Origin: JBFWPF01 sp050250135
Lineage (GTDB): Bacteria; Chlamydiota; Chlamydiia; Chlamydiales; JAFEGQ01
NCBI GenBank assembly: GCA_050250135.1
Contig: JBFWPF010000001.1
Location: 30,942-94,941, forward strand
Reading direction: 5' to 3'
Length of the DNA: 64,000 nt
Below, one piece after another: positions 9,443 to 17,534 of this stretch (positions within the stretch are counted from its first letter, which is position 1; each line of letters begins with the position of its first letter). The notes under the pieces were generated by a model. That model was not told the DNA's origin and searched no databases. It saw nothing but the letters and a program-made list of their open reading frames with translations. The position numbers were made by a program, and so were the translations under genes.

Positions 9443-12002
9443 TGGGCTCGGCTCCCCGCTCGCGAGCCATCTCAGAGAGGCGCCCTAGCAGAAGGTTGGG
9501 TTTGATCCCTTCGACCCGATAGACCGTCATGGGCTCTGCAAATCCCTTGAAACGCATAGACTCCTTTTCCGATAGGACCATGGTATCTTGAATTTGCTTT
9601 TGATGGGCCATCGTTTCGGAGATGAGGATCTCCTTTTCCCGTGCGTCATCGCAAAGGCGGGAGGCCAGGTTAACGTTGGAGCCTAGGACGGTGTAGTTGA
9701 GACGGTCCTCTGCCCCCATATTCCCCGCGACCATCGGCCCATAGTGGATGCCGATCCCGACATGGCAGGTGAAGAGCCCTTGCGCCTTCCGCTCCTCGTT
9801 CCACTGAGTGAGCTTATCCCGGATGGTGATCGCGGCGAGTACCGCCTGAAGGGGGGCGTAGGGGTGAGAGACGGGAGCCCCGAAAAGGGCCATCACTTCA
9901 TCTCCGACATACTTGTCGATCACCCCTTGGTAGATCTCGATAATTTGCGTCATCTCGTTCATGTAGGCGTTGACAAAGGTGATCACCTCCTCAGGGGGAA
10001 GGTTAGCGGTGATCTGAGTAAAGTTGCGGATATCGGCGAAGAGGACGCAAACCTCCCTGACCTCACCTCCAAGGGCGACATTCCCATGAAGGATCTCCTC
10101 CGCAATCTCCTTTGAAACGACCTTGTCGAGAACGCCTCGAATCTTCTCCCGATCTTGAAGGCCGTGGATCATTTTGTCGAACGACTCGGTGAGCACCGCG
10201 ATCTCATTCTTCGATCCCGCCTTAACCTTAGGCAGCTCGATGTGTTCATAGTGCCCGGCCGCGACATCCTCTGTTGCACGGGCCAGCTTCGTAATGGGCC
10301 TCGTAAAGCGGCGGACAATCAGCTCGAGCAGGATAAGGGCAATCAGAAGCACGCCTATCGCGATGAGGATAAAGTGGAAGGTGAGCCGCCTGACCATCTC
10401 CTTGGAGCGGGCTTCGAACTCCTCGATCGGTCTAAGCACCTGCTCAGCGGGCTCGAGGGTCACAAAATAGAGGTCCCACTCCGGCTTGGGTTGGTAACGG
10501 GAGTAGTAGAAGTCCTCTCCACCGAGATTCACAAAACCGGTTGGCTTTTGCAGCTGCCCCACCTGTTGCTGAATATCCTTTTGGACCTGTTCCGATAGCC
10601 CCCCTTCCTTATCGCTAACATGGAGGAGGAGCTCTCCTTCGAAGACCAGAAGGTTGGTGTCTCCCGTAATTTGGGCAAGAGTGGTGACAAGGGGACGCAG
10701 AGAGACTCCGAGGGTGAGGAAGGAGGGGGGATACCCTTGCTCTTTAGCTAGGCCGGGCAAAAGCTCCATGGTGTTCACCACGGTCAGATCGCCCCGCTCC
10801 TTCCCTTTAAGCAACCCGAAATCGGAACCGACAGGAACCCGCCCCGCGATAGGAGGATGGCTCTTGAGCCAGCCGGCGCCATCCCAGAGAGGCTGGTTAG
10901 CAAAGACATCGCTCGCCAAAATCCCGGTCCCAATCGACTGGGCCGGCTCAATCCGCGCTGAACCGACGGGAGCCACTTCAGCAAATGGGGTTGCCCAGAG
11001 AACGTCGATGGAGGCAAGAAAGCCGAGTGCCCCGATCAGCTCAAGGTCATTGGTGCGCCGCAGCTGCCTCGATAGGGTCCCGGCAAAGCTTGCCTCGCCA
11101 ACCGCTTGGGTCGACCTCTCGCCTACCCTCCCTGCGTAGGCGCCGATCGCCTGCTGCCCGACGACCCGCTCAACGGGGGGAGCATCCCCCTCGTCTCCCT
11201 TTTCAGCTTTGAGACGGGCAAGGAAGGTCTCCAGCTTCCCCTTATCCCCGCCAAACTCCTTCTGGAGGTAGGTGTGGGCATCGTCGAGAGAGGTCAGGAG
11301 GCGCTTGGTTATCTCTGCCGCATTCTCAACCCCCTCGACCGGCTTCATGGTTTCGTCCTGCTCCTTGAGCAGAGCGGCATAATTTCCCTTCCCTAACATC
11401 AATTTCAAGGGGTCAAACAGCAGGAGGGTGTGGGGCGTTTCGAGCTCAGGCTGAAAGCCGAGGTTGAGGTGGGCAGTAAACTCCTTCGGGAACCAGATCC
11501 CGATGTAAGCCTCACTCCATCCCCTTTGAGCACCCAGCCCCTCATCGAGCACGACCCAGACAAACCCATCCTCTTTCTTGGCGAGGCGAGAGCGGTAGAG
11601 GCGGGCGTTGGAGAGGGTGATAGCGGCATCCAAATCACCGAGATGGTTAACCTGGACAAAGTCGAGCTCATCGCTGTAGGCGAGGAGCTGAGTGGCGGGG
11701 AGCCACACCCTTCCGGGAGAGGGGTCATCCGTTCCCATAAGGGCCTGAGCAAGGGCTGGGTGGCCATGGACCAAAAAGAGGTAGGCGTCGATCACCCCTT
11801 CGGCCTTTCCGATCTGCCCCGAAAGCCACTCATCGATCCGGTCATGACTTGCCCTCCTCTCCATCTCGACTTCGGCGAGGTAGCGCTTTCTGTCCTCCTC
11901 AACATGGCTCTCAGCCAAGAACTCGGGAACGATGTAGAGGATGATGCAGATCGCCAGGATGAGAACGCCGAGGAAGAGGAAGAGGCGGGTTCTTAGGCGC
12001 AT
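9435..12002 (-). CDS. Membrane-bound class III adenylate/guanylate cyclase with extracytoplasmic sensor and HAMP domain
   Basis: 855 aa. TM1 ~7-29, a large extracytoplasmic sensor ~30-545 rich in Cache-like phrasing, TM2 ~550-570, a HAMP domain following (ELIVRRFTRPITKLARATEDV), then the cyclase domain from ~645. Catalytic signatures are intact: FADIRNFT supplies the first metal-binding Asp, KYVGDEVMALFG the second, and VLGSNVNLASRL the transition-state residues. The product should make cAMP or cGMP from the nucleotide triphosphate at the inner face of the membrane. Its ATG follows the pgi stop codon without a gap (TAAATG), and its own end overlaps the kinase start, so the three genes form a tight operon linking glucose-6-phosphate isomerase with two signal sensors. 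Substrate choice (ATP or GTP) is not settled from sequence. Confidence 0.92.
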   Translation of the reverse strand: MRLRTRLFLFLGVLILAICIILYIVPEFLAESHVEEDRKRYLAEVEMERRASHDRIDEWLSGQIGKAEGVIDAYLFLVHGHPALAQALMGTDDPSPGRVWLPATQLLAYSDELDFVQVNHLGDLDAAITLSNARLYRSRLAKKEDGFVWVVLDEGLGAQRGWSEAYIGIWFPKEFTAHLNLGFQPELETPHTLLLFDPLKLMLGKGNYAALLKEQDETMKPVEGVENAAEITKRLLTSLDDAHTYLQKEFGGDKGKLETFLARLKAEKGDEGDAPPVERVVGQQAIGAYAGRVGERSTQAVGEASFAGTLSRQLRRTNDLELIGALGFLASIDVLWATPFAEVAPVGSARIEPAQSIGTGILASDVFANQPLWDGAGWLKSHPPIAGRVPVGSDFGLLKGKERGDLTVVNTMELLPGLAKEQGYPPSFLTLGVSLRPLVTTLAQITGDTNLLVFEGELLLHVSDKEGGLSEQVQKDIQQQVGQLQKPTGFVNLGGEDFYYSRYQPKPEWDLYFVTLEPAEQVLRPIEEFEARSKEMVRRLTFHFILIAIGVLLIALILLELIVRRFTRPITKLARATEDVAAGHYEHIELPKVKAGSKNEIAVLTESFDKMIHGLQDREKIRGVLDKVVSKEIAEEILHGNVALGGEVREVCVLFADIRNFTQITANLPPEEVITFVNAYMNEMTQIIEIYQGVIDKYVGDEVMALFGAPVSHPYAPLQAVLAAITIRDKLTQWNEERKAQGLFTCHVGIGIHYGPMVAGNMGAEDRLNYTVLGSNVNLASRLCDDAREKEILISETMAHQKQIQDTMVLSEKESMRFKGFAEPMTVYRVEGIKPNLLLGRLSEMARERGAEPSV

Positions 12003-13613
12003 TTAGAGGGCATTGAGTTGATCGAGCAGGACATCGCCCAAGGGATAGGGTTCACCCCCTGCCCCCCCTTTGCGGGCCCCGATCCGCTCGAGGAGTTTGT
12101 TCGCTAACACCTTGCCCAGCTGCACCCCCTCCTGATCAAACGAATTGATGTTCCAGATGTAGCCCTGGAAGTCGATCTTGTGCTCGTAAAAGGCCGCCAA
12201 CATCCCAAGGGTATAGGGGTCGAGGCGGCGGGCGAGAAGGAGGCTGCTCGGACGCCCTCCCGGGAAATTCTTGTTCGGATTTGGGCTCTTTTTCCCCATC
12301 GCAAGGGCTAGGCACTGGGCAAACAGGTTGGCCAGGAGCTTCTCCTGCGAGGTCGTCCCATTTTGCTCGAGGTCGAGGCCGCACTGGGTCTCTCGAAAGC
12401 CGATAAACTCGAGGGGAACGACATCGGTTCCCTGGTGAATCATCTGGAAGAAGGAGTGCTGCGCATTCGTTGCCGGCTCCCCCCAGACGATAGGGCAGGT
12501 GTGGCAGTCGCTCTCCCTTCCCCACCTGTCGATCCGCTTCCCATTCGACTCCATATCGACCTGCTGGATGTGGGCCGCAAAGCGGATCAGCATCTGTGAG
12601 TAGGGGATAATGGCGAGGGTGGGGTGGCCTAGAAAATTCCGGTTCCAGATACCAAGTAGGGCAGCTAAGAGGGGAAGGTTCTCATGGATATCCCGCTTCA
12701 AGGCGATCCTATCCATCTGATTGGCCCCCCTCAATAGGTCTCGGTAGGCATCAAAACCGCAGGCAAAGGCGATGACGATCCCCCCGATCACGCTCGTCGC
12801 GCAGTAGCGCCCTCCGATCCAGTTCCAGATATAGAAACACTCGAGAAAGCGCCCCTTGTCATCCATCGGGCTCCCCTGACCGGTCGCGGCGATAAAGTAC
12901 TGCTGGGGATCGAGCCCTGCCTCCCGGTAATGGTGGCGGATCAGATCCTCATTGGTTTTGGTCTCGAGGGTCCCACCCGATTTCGATACCGAGACGACGA
13001 GCGTCCGCTTGAGATCGAGCCCTCGAAGCGCTTGAGCCGCATCGTCGGGGTCGACATTGGAGATAAAGTGGACCGTGCGGTTGACCTTGGCATACCCCTG
13101 CAGCCCGTAGTAGAGGGTCTTGGGGCCAAGCTCCGACCCGCCGATCCCGATGAAGAGCATATCGGTAAAGCGCCCCTCCTCATCGACCCGCTTCATGAAG
13201 GCCTCAAGCTTCTTAAACTCCCCCTTCGCCGCCTCGGTCGCCTCATGGGCCTTCGGTGCGGGGTTGGGGCTATCGAAAAAATCGCGCACCGCGGTGTGAA
13301 GAACGGGGCGCTCTTCCGACTCCTGCCCCTCGATAAAGTTCATCACCTCACCCGCCTGCTGAGCCTCCATCTTTTCAAACACCTTGGCCTCGAGAGCGAG
13401 TGCATAGAGCTCTTCGATCGTCTCCTCCGTCACCTGTTGGGCCCCATAGAGAAGGCGGAGCCCCCCACTAGAGGCGACCATCTTGCTCAGCCGCTCTGGG
13501 GTCATCTCCTTGGGATTCGTCAGATCGAAGGGGCTTTTGGCAAGCTTTTCGAGCTGGGCCGTCGCCTTCGCCTTGGAAAAATGGTAGTGCTTATCGAATA
13601 GAGAATGCCCCAT
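12003..13613 (-). CDS. pgi: Glucose-6-phosphate isomerase
   Basis: 536 aa, close to the usual bacterial and chlamydial length (~525-550). Interconverts glucose-6-phosphate and fructose-6-phosphate in the cytosol. The SIS-domain phosphosugar-binding stretch VSVSKSGGTLETKTN is present near residue 210, as are GIGGSELGPKTL and the late signature WGEPATNAQHSFFQMIHQGT with the conserved Gln-His. The start gives the normal family N-terminus. It is the first gene of the pgi-cyclase-kinase operon. Upstream (13614-13982) lies the nested inverted repeat described separately. Pgi is standard for Chlamydiota, which use hexose phosphates; the downstream cyclase and kinase are the unusual part. Confidence 0.97.
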   Translation of the reverse strand: MGHSLFDKHYHFSKAKATAQLEKLAKSPFDLTNPKEMTPERLSKMVASSGGLRLLYGAQQVTEETIEELYALALEAKVFEKMEAQQAGEVMNFIEGQESEERPVLHTAVRDFFDSPNPAPKAHEATEAAKGEFKKLEAFMKRVDEEGRFTDMLFIGIGGSELGPKTLYYGLQGYAKVNRTVHFISNVDPDDAAQALRGLDLKRTLVVSVSKSGGTLETKTNEDLIRHHYREAGLDPQQYFIAATGQGSPMDDKGRFLECFYIWNWIGGRYCATSVIGGIVIAFACGFDAYRDLLRGANQMDRIALKRDIHENLPLLAALLGIWNRNFLGHPTLAIIPYSQMLIRFAAHIQQVDMESNGKRIDRWGRESDCHTCPIVWGEPATNAQHSFFQMIHQGTDVVPLEFIGFRETQCGLDLEQNGTTSQEKLLANLFAQCLALAMGKKSPNPNKNFPGGRPSSLLLARRLDPYTLGMLAAFYEHKIDFQGYIWNINSFDQEGVQLGKVLANKLLERIGARKGGAGGEPYPLGDVLLDQLNAL

Positions 13614-13682
13614 GAAGACCCCTTTTCCCTCTTTGGTAACCCTTGAGGCCGTTTTACCGAAAGACCCTTCGTACGTCCTTAG

Positions 13683-13982
13683 AAAGTTATGGCCGGCAGC
13701 CTCTTAGCGAATCGAGCCAGATTGTTGAAATCGCGACGAAGCCCATAGCCAAAGCGCTATAGGTGAGGAGCGAGATCAACAAGGCGGCCGATGCAGCAAG
13801 AGGATGGCGCCATAACTTTTTAACCCCTGATTGCGACCTATCGTCCAGAGGGCATCGACAGCTGGCGGCCATCTAGTGTACATCCCTCCTCACCCAGGTC
13901 TAAAGACCTGGCCTCGTCACGATGTACACTATCTGACCACCATCTGCCACGCCCCCCGGACGATAGGTCGCAATCAGGGGTT
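13683..13982. repeat. Nested inverted-repeat element 1 (pgi upstream / glycosyltransferase 3' end)
   Basis: The gene-free interval 13614-13981 is filled by stacked inverted repeats. An 11-bp pair AAAGTTATGGC (13683-13693) / GCCATAACTTT (13809-13819) comes first. Then a perfect 25-bp pair spans 13822-13846 and 13958-13982 (ends AACCCCTGATTG...). Inside it an 11-bp pair TAGTGTACATC (13874-13884) / GATGTACACTA (13921-13931) encloses a 7-bp hairpin CCAGGTC-TAAA-GACCTGG (13894-13911). The right arm ends at the first base of the glycosyltransferase stop codon. The only ORF (13687-13872, minus) has no recognisable features. It could be a MITE, a decayed insertion, or a bidirectional structured RNA. 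Confidence 0.75.
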
Positions 13983-14926
13983 TAAGGGCGTACGACCCTT
14001 CCCATAAGATACCGCAACATTCCCCACAGCTGCGGAAGGACGAGGAGCGACCGGTGCCAGGTGTAAAGGGCTGAGTCCTCGTGGGAGAACCCCTCCTGCT
14101 TGGCAACCCGTTCGGTTTCGAAGATGCGGGGCCAGAGGAGGAGGATGGCGGCCGGCAAAAGGAAGAAAAGGGTAAGGGGGGTAACAAAGAGGCCCAAAAG
14201 GGCCAGGAGGGTGACGAAAAGGGCTCCGAGCCCCCTCCCGAGAATTTGCCGAACCAGCGTCCAGTCCCGGCCCCTCCAAAAGGCAGCCCCGACCCGATAG
14301 CCCGACTTGACTCCCTCCTTCCAGTACCCCTTCCAATTGGGAATGTGGATCTGCCGCTCCGCCATCGGAAAATTGAGGTGGATCACCCGCCGCCCCGTTG
14401 CGGTGAGGCGAGCGTTGAACTCGAGCGCTCCTCCGTGGGGTAGCGACTCGTTGTACCCCCCCGTCTCCTCCAGCATCTCCCGCCTTAGCAGGGGCTCAAG
14501 GTCGAGAAGGCGCCCCTCTGCCAGGTCTGCTTTCGAGTCGAGATAGGCGATACGATGCCACCGGTTTTTATCGGGATTAGTGGGGACGATCTGCCCGCAG
14601 ATGGCGGCCACCCCACCCTCAATTTCCTTGGTTGCCCGCTGGAACCACTCGGGGTTGATCCGGTCTCCCGATTCCAAGAATTGGACAAGGGGGGAGCTCC
14701 CTCGGTCCCACCCTACATTGCGGGCCTTGGCCCGATTTCCGGTCGCTTCGGAAATGAAGGTCACACCGGGGAAGCGGGCCGAGGCCGCTTCGCTTCGCTC
14801 ACCCCCTACCACAAAGAGATGAACCGCCCCTCGGTAGTAACCCGCTTCGCTAAGGCTCTGGAGGGTCTCCTCTAAGGGAGCGCCTCCCTCTCCAATGACC
14901 ACACAATCGATATCACTCCCCGCCAT
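13982..14926 (-). CDS. Family 2 glycosyltransferase with C-terminal membrane segments
   Basis: 314 aa. The N-terminus (DIDCVVIGEGGAPLEETLQSL) is the GT2 nucleotide-sugar fold opening; the family phrase AKARNVGWDRGSSPLVQFLESGD follows near residue 85, where the usual DxD metal site is replaced by ESGD, a deviation worth noting. Residues ~225-270 contain two hydrophobic helices (LFVTLLALLGLFVTPLTLFFLLPAAILLLW) anchoring it to the inner membrane. It should transfer a sugar to a lipid or glycan acceptor, but donor and acceptor cannot be inferred. The start overlaps the end of ppa by 14 nt, making it the last gene of rsbW-rsbV-ppa-GT. The stop codon begins within the right arm of the 25-bp inverted repeat. 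Confidence 0.8.
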   Translation of the reverse strand: MAGSDIDCVVIGEGGAPLEETLQSLSEAGYYRGAVHLFVVGGERSEAASARFPGVTFISEATGNRAKARNVGWDRGSSPLVQFLESGDRINPEWFQRATKEIEGGVAAICGQIVPTNPDKNRWHRIAYLDSKADLAEGRLLDLEPLLRREMLEETGGYNESLPHGGALEFNARLTATGRRVIHLNFPMAERQIHIPNWKGYWKEGVKSGYRVGAAFWRGRDWTLVRQILGRGLGALFVTLLALLGLFVTPLTLFFLLPAAILLLWPRIFETERVAKQEGFSHEDSALYTWHRSLLVLPQLWGMLRYLMGRVVRP

Positions 14927-15608
14927 GGTCCCTCGCTCGCGCCTCGTAGACCGCCTTGTAGTGGGCCCTATAGTCGGCCAGCGCTAACCGAATGACCTCA
15001 TGCGCCTCCTCCCTCCCGTAGACGGCAGCGATCTCGACCCGGAGCTCCTTCCCAGGCCCTCCCGGCACCGAGGAGGGGACCGCCTTGTAGGTGAGAAAGT
15101 AGTGGCGGAGGCGGTTGATCAAGGAGACGGGACATTCGGCCACCTCCCGGATCTTTCCGTAGACTAGGTCCTTTTCGAGGACCGCGATGATCTTATCGTC
15201 CGCCTCATCCCCATCGAGCATCCTAAAGCCCCCAATCGGGATCGCCCGGATGAGAAGATCGCCTCGAGAGATGGGGCGCTCAGCAAAGATGCAGATGTCG
15301 AGAGGATCTCCATCCCCTACGATATCGAGCCGTTGCAGCTTCTCCTTGCAGTAGTCCCCTACCCGCTCCATGCAAAGGGTTTGGGGAATAAAGCCATAGA
15401 GCGCTGGGCAAACGTTGGAGAACTTTTGCGGGCGATCGATCTTTAAGATACCGGTCTCCTTATCGAGCTCATACTTGACCGTATCGGTCGGCACAATCTC
15501 AACGTAGGCATTCACCAGCTCGGGCTGCCCCTCTCCAATGCTCACCCCATGCCAGGGGTGGGCCCGGTAGAGTTGGGTCAACAGGTGGCGCTCCTCCTCC
15601 CTCGTCAT
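14913..15608 (-). CDS. ppa: Inorganic pyrophosphatase, family I
   Basis: 231 aa soluble PPase, somewhat longer than E. coli Ppa (~175 aa) but similar to chlamydial versions (~209 aa). The family signature DGDPLDICIF is intact, giving the three metal-binding aspartates, followed by PIGGFRMLDGDEADDKIIAVL and FLTYKAV. It hydrolyses pyrophosphate and so drives polymerisation and activation reactions. The ATG overlaps the rsbV stop by 4 nt (14913-15608 against 15605-15961), so it is translated with the anti-sigma factor system, an unusual pairing. The glycosyltransferase overlaps its 3' end. Confidence 0.96.
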   Translation of the reverse strand: MTREEERHLLTQLYRAHPWHGVSIGEGQPELVNAYVEIVPTDTVKYELDKETGILKIDRPQKFSNVCPALYGFIPQTLCMERVGDYCKEKLQRLDIVGDGDPLDICIFAERPISRGDLLIRAIPIGGFRMLDGDEADDKIIAVLEKDLVYGKIREVAECPVSLINRLRHYFLTYKAVPSSVPGGPGKELRVEIAAVYGREEAHEVIRLALADYRAHYKAVYEARARDHGGE

Positions 15609-15961
15609 CCCGCCACCTCCGACGAAAAGGAGGCGACCGCCGACGGCACGTCAGCAAAAATCTCAAATAGGCGATGCATCCGGACAACCTGAAACATCTT
15701 CTTCACAGGGGAGGCCATGCTCGCCAGCCGGACATCACCGTCATGGGTATTGGTGTAGCGGAGGATCGAGAGGAGGGCTCCCAAACCGGAGCTGTCAATA
15801 AAACGGAGGGGCTGGAGATCGAGAACGACCCTCGTGATCTCAGTCTGATCGATCCGATCGAGAACCGCCTGCCTAAAGTCGCGGCTCTGTGCGGCGTCGA
15901 GAACCTCCCCCTTTAGGTGGATCACCAGTATCCCCCCCTCCACTTCATGGTTAATTTCCAT
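15605..15961 (-). CDS. rsbV: STAS-domain anti-sigma factor antagonist (RsbV-like)
   Basis: 118 aa, a single STAS domain. The motif LRFIDSSGLGALLSIL near residue 55 contains the serine that is phosphorylated by the RsbW-type kinase in known systems; the family glycine and leucine residues around it are present. In the unphosphorylated state such proteins bind the anti-sigma kinase and release its target. It overlaps the upstream rsbW-like gene by 11 nt and the downstream ppa by 4 nt, so all are one translational unit. The matching phosphatase gene (RsbU-like) lies 5 kb away at 20965-22779, giving the full three-protein switch in this window. Confidence 0.9.
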   Translation of the reverse strand: MEINHEVEGGILVIHLKGEVLDAAQSRDFRQAVLDRIDQTEITRVVLDLQPLRFIDSSGLGALLSILRYTNTHDGDVRLASMASPVKKMFQVVRMHRLFEIFADVPSAVASFSSEVAG

Positions 15962-16352
15962 TGCCCACCACTACCGATAGCTGGAGTCGGTTCCACCCCT
16001 TTGCCCCCTCTTTGGGGAAGTAGGCGATCTCATCGGCCAGCTCCCTTAGGATTACCACCCCCATCCCCTGCTCCCGACCTTCAGCCAGGTCGGGGACCGG
16101 AACCTCCATGGGGTCAAAGGAGCGCCCCTGGTCCCAAAGTTCGAGAACCACCCGCCCCCCTTCAATCATCAGGCTGATAAAGACCGCCTCCTCCGTCTCC
16201 CCGTGGGAGACGATATTGGCAAAGGCCTCATCCGCAACGGCGAGGAGCCGCTCAATCGCCTCCTCGCCAACGCCAGCACACCCCTCACGGATAAAACGGC
16301 GAACTCGGCGCAATTCGCCCAGCTCCGTTTCAAACGCCTCCACCTCAGGCAT
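15951..16352 (-). CDS. rsbW: Anti-sigma factor serine kinase (RsbW-like, GHKL fold)
   Basis: 133 aa HATPase_c protein of RsbW/SpoIIAB size. The N box reads VADEAFANIVSHG, the G1 region ELWDQGRSFDP and the G2 loop EQGMGVVILREL, so ATP and magnesium contacts are all present. In this family the protein binds a sigma factor or other target and phosphorylates the STAS antagonist encoded directly downstream. Chlamydial RsbW has been discussed as binding the major sigma factor; which target applies here is unknown. It is the first gene of its run; pepP upstream ends 148 bp away with a long hairpin in between. Confidence 0.9.
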   Translation of the reverse strand: MPEVEAFETELGELRRVRRFIREGCAGVGEEAIERLLAVADEAFANIVSHGETEEAVFISLMIEGGRVVLELWDQGRSFDPMEVPVPDLAEGREQGMGVVILRELADEIAYFPKEGAKGWNRLQLSVVVGNGN

Positions 16353-16380
16353 AACTAAACCCCCAACGGGTACCTGTTTG

Positions 16381-16460
16381 CGGCGGTATTCCTCTCAATG
16401 GGGGAGGAGTGCAAGCTGCGAGATTTGTGACCCCCGCCCCTAGTGAGAGGAACCCCGCCG
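16381..16460. terminator. Long hairpin between pepP and rsbW
   Basis: Arms CGGCGGTATTCCTCTCA (16381-16397) and TGAGAGGAACCCCGCCG (16444-16460) pair at 15 of 17 positions. There is no T-run on either side, so it may be a factor-dependent stop after pepP, a processing site, or a leader hairpin for rsbW. Confidence 0.45.
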
Positions 16461-16499
16461 TGAATAGGCACCCCAAAGGCGCATCCTACAAATGGAGAC

Positions 16500-17534
16500 T
16501 TAAGGTGTAAAGGGACGGTTTGTGAGAGATTCGTAACCCTTACCGGTTACGACAACGGTATCCTCTAGTCGGACACCCCCCACTCCCGGCAGATAGATAC
16601 CCGGTTCGATGGTGATCACCATCCCGGCCTCCATAGCCACCTTGCTATACGGCTCGCTGTCCCGTAGCACAGGGTGCTCATGGACCTCCAGGCCAACCCC
16701 GTGGCCCAAGCTGTGGCAAAAGGCCTCCCCATAGCCCGCCTCGGTAATAACCTCGCGCGCGGCCCGGTCGAGCTTGCTTGCCGTCACCCCTGGCTTTAGG
16801 ATCGCCAGCGCCGCCTCCATCGCCTCCCTCACAATGCGGTAGATCTTCTTGATCTCAGGCTTTAGGGGGCCAAACCCGACCACCCGGGTCATATCCGATT
16901 GGTAGCGGTCAACCCGGAAGCCGAGGTCGAGCAAGACGGCGTCCCCCTCTTTAAGGGGAGTTCTGGCCGAGCGGTAGTGGGGGTAGGCACCATGCTCTCC
17001 AAAAGCGATGATCGGCTCAAAGGAGAGGGCCTCCCCCCCCTCGCCCAGACAAAAGAGCTCAAACTCCCGGGCCAGCTCCCGCTCCTCCACACCCTCTCGC
17101 AGGCGGGTCAGCAGGTAGTCGTACCCCTTTCCGCATAGGGCGGCCGCTGCCCGCAAACGCTCGATCTCGATCGGCTCCTTGACCGACCGGACCCGCTTCA
17201 TCAGAGAGGGGACCGGGGTGAGCTTCAACTTGGCCGCCCACTTCTGGTAGGTCTGATAGGGGGTAGTCTCGCTATCGAAAGCAATCGCTCCCTTGGGAAG
17301 TTCGCCAAACACCTCATCCTTTAGAGGGGAGACCGGCATGGGGGCGGCGCTCGAACAGGCCTCCAGGTAACGCCCATCCACATAGAGGCGAGCCTCCTTA
17401 CCGACAAAGAGGAGACCGGCGGAGAGGTTAAGGCCGGTCAAGTAGCCCAGGTCGATGGGGTTGTGGATGAGAGCGCCCACCGCTCCTACCTCAGCAGCTG
17501 CTTTCCGAACCCGATCTAAACGGCTATCCTTCAT
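16500..17534 (-). CDS. pepP: Xaa-Pro aminopeptidase, M24 (PepP-like)
   Basis: 344 aa from the ATG at 17534. A longer frame runs up to 17624, but this ATG has a consensus AGGAGG 6 nt upstream and overlaps the mutL TGA as ATGA, which settles the start. Creatinase N-terminal domain ~1-115, then the pita-bread metallopeptidase domain. Metal ligands are visible: LLDLGFRVDRYQSDMTR (two Asp), SLGHGVGLEVHE (His), ITIEPGIYLP (Glu) and GGVRLEDTVVV (Glu). It removes N-terminal residues before proline in the cytosol. The mutL-pepP order is also found in C. trachomatis (CT575-CT574). Confidence 0.95.
   Translation of the reverse strand: MKDSRLDRVRKAAAEVGAVGALIHNPIDLGYLTGLNLSAGLLFVGKEARLYVDGRYLEACSSAAPMPVSPLKDEVFGELPKGAIAFDSETTPYQTYQKWAAKLKLTPVPSLMKRVRSVKEPIEIERLRAAAALCGKGYDYLLTRLREGVEERELAREFELFCLGEGGEALSFEPIIAFGEHGAYPHYRSARTPLKEGDAVLLDLGFRVDRYQSDMTRVVGFGPLKPEIKKIYRIVREAMEAALAILKPGVTASKLDRAAREVITEAGYGEAFCHSLGHGVGLEVHEHPVLRDSEPYSKVAMEAGMVITIEPGIYLPGVGGVRLEDTVVVTGKGYESLTNRPFTP

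Noticed and set aside
13687..13872. Minus-strand 61-aa frame with a hydrophobic middle between pgi and the glycosyltransferase
   Set aside because: It lies within overlapping inverted repeats and has no ribosome site or similarity to a known peptide, so I treat it as part of the repeat element.
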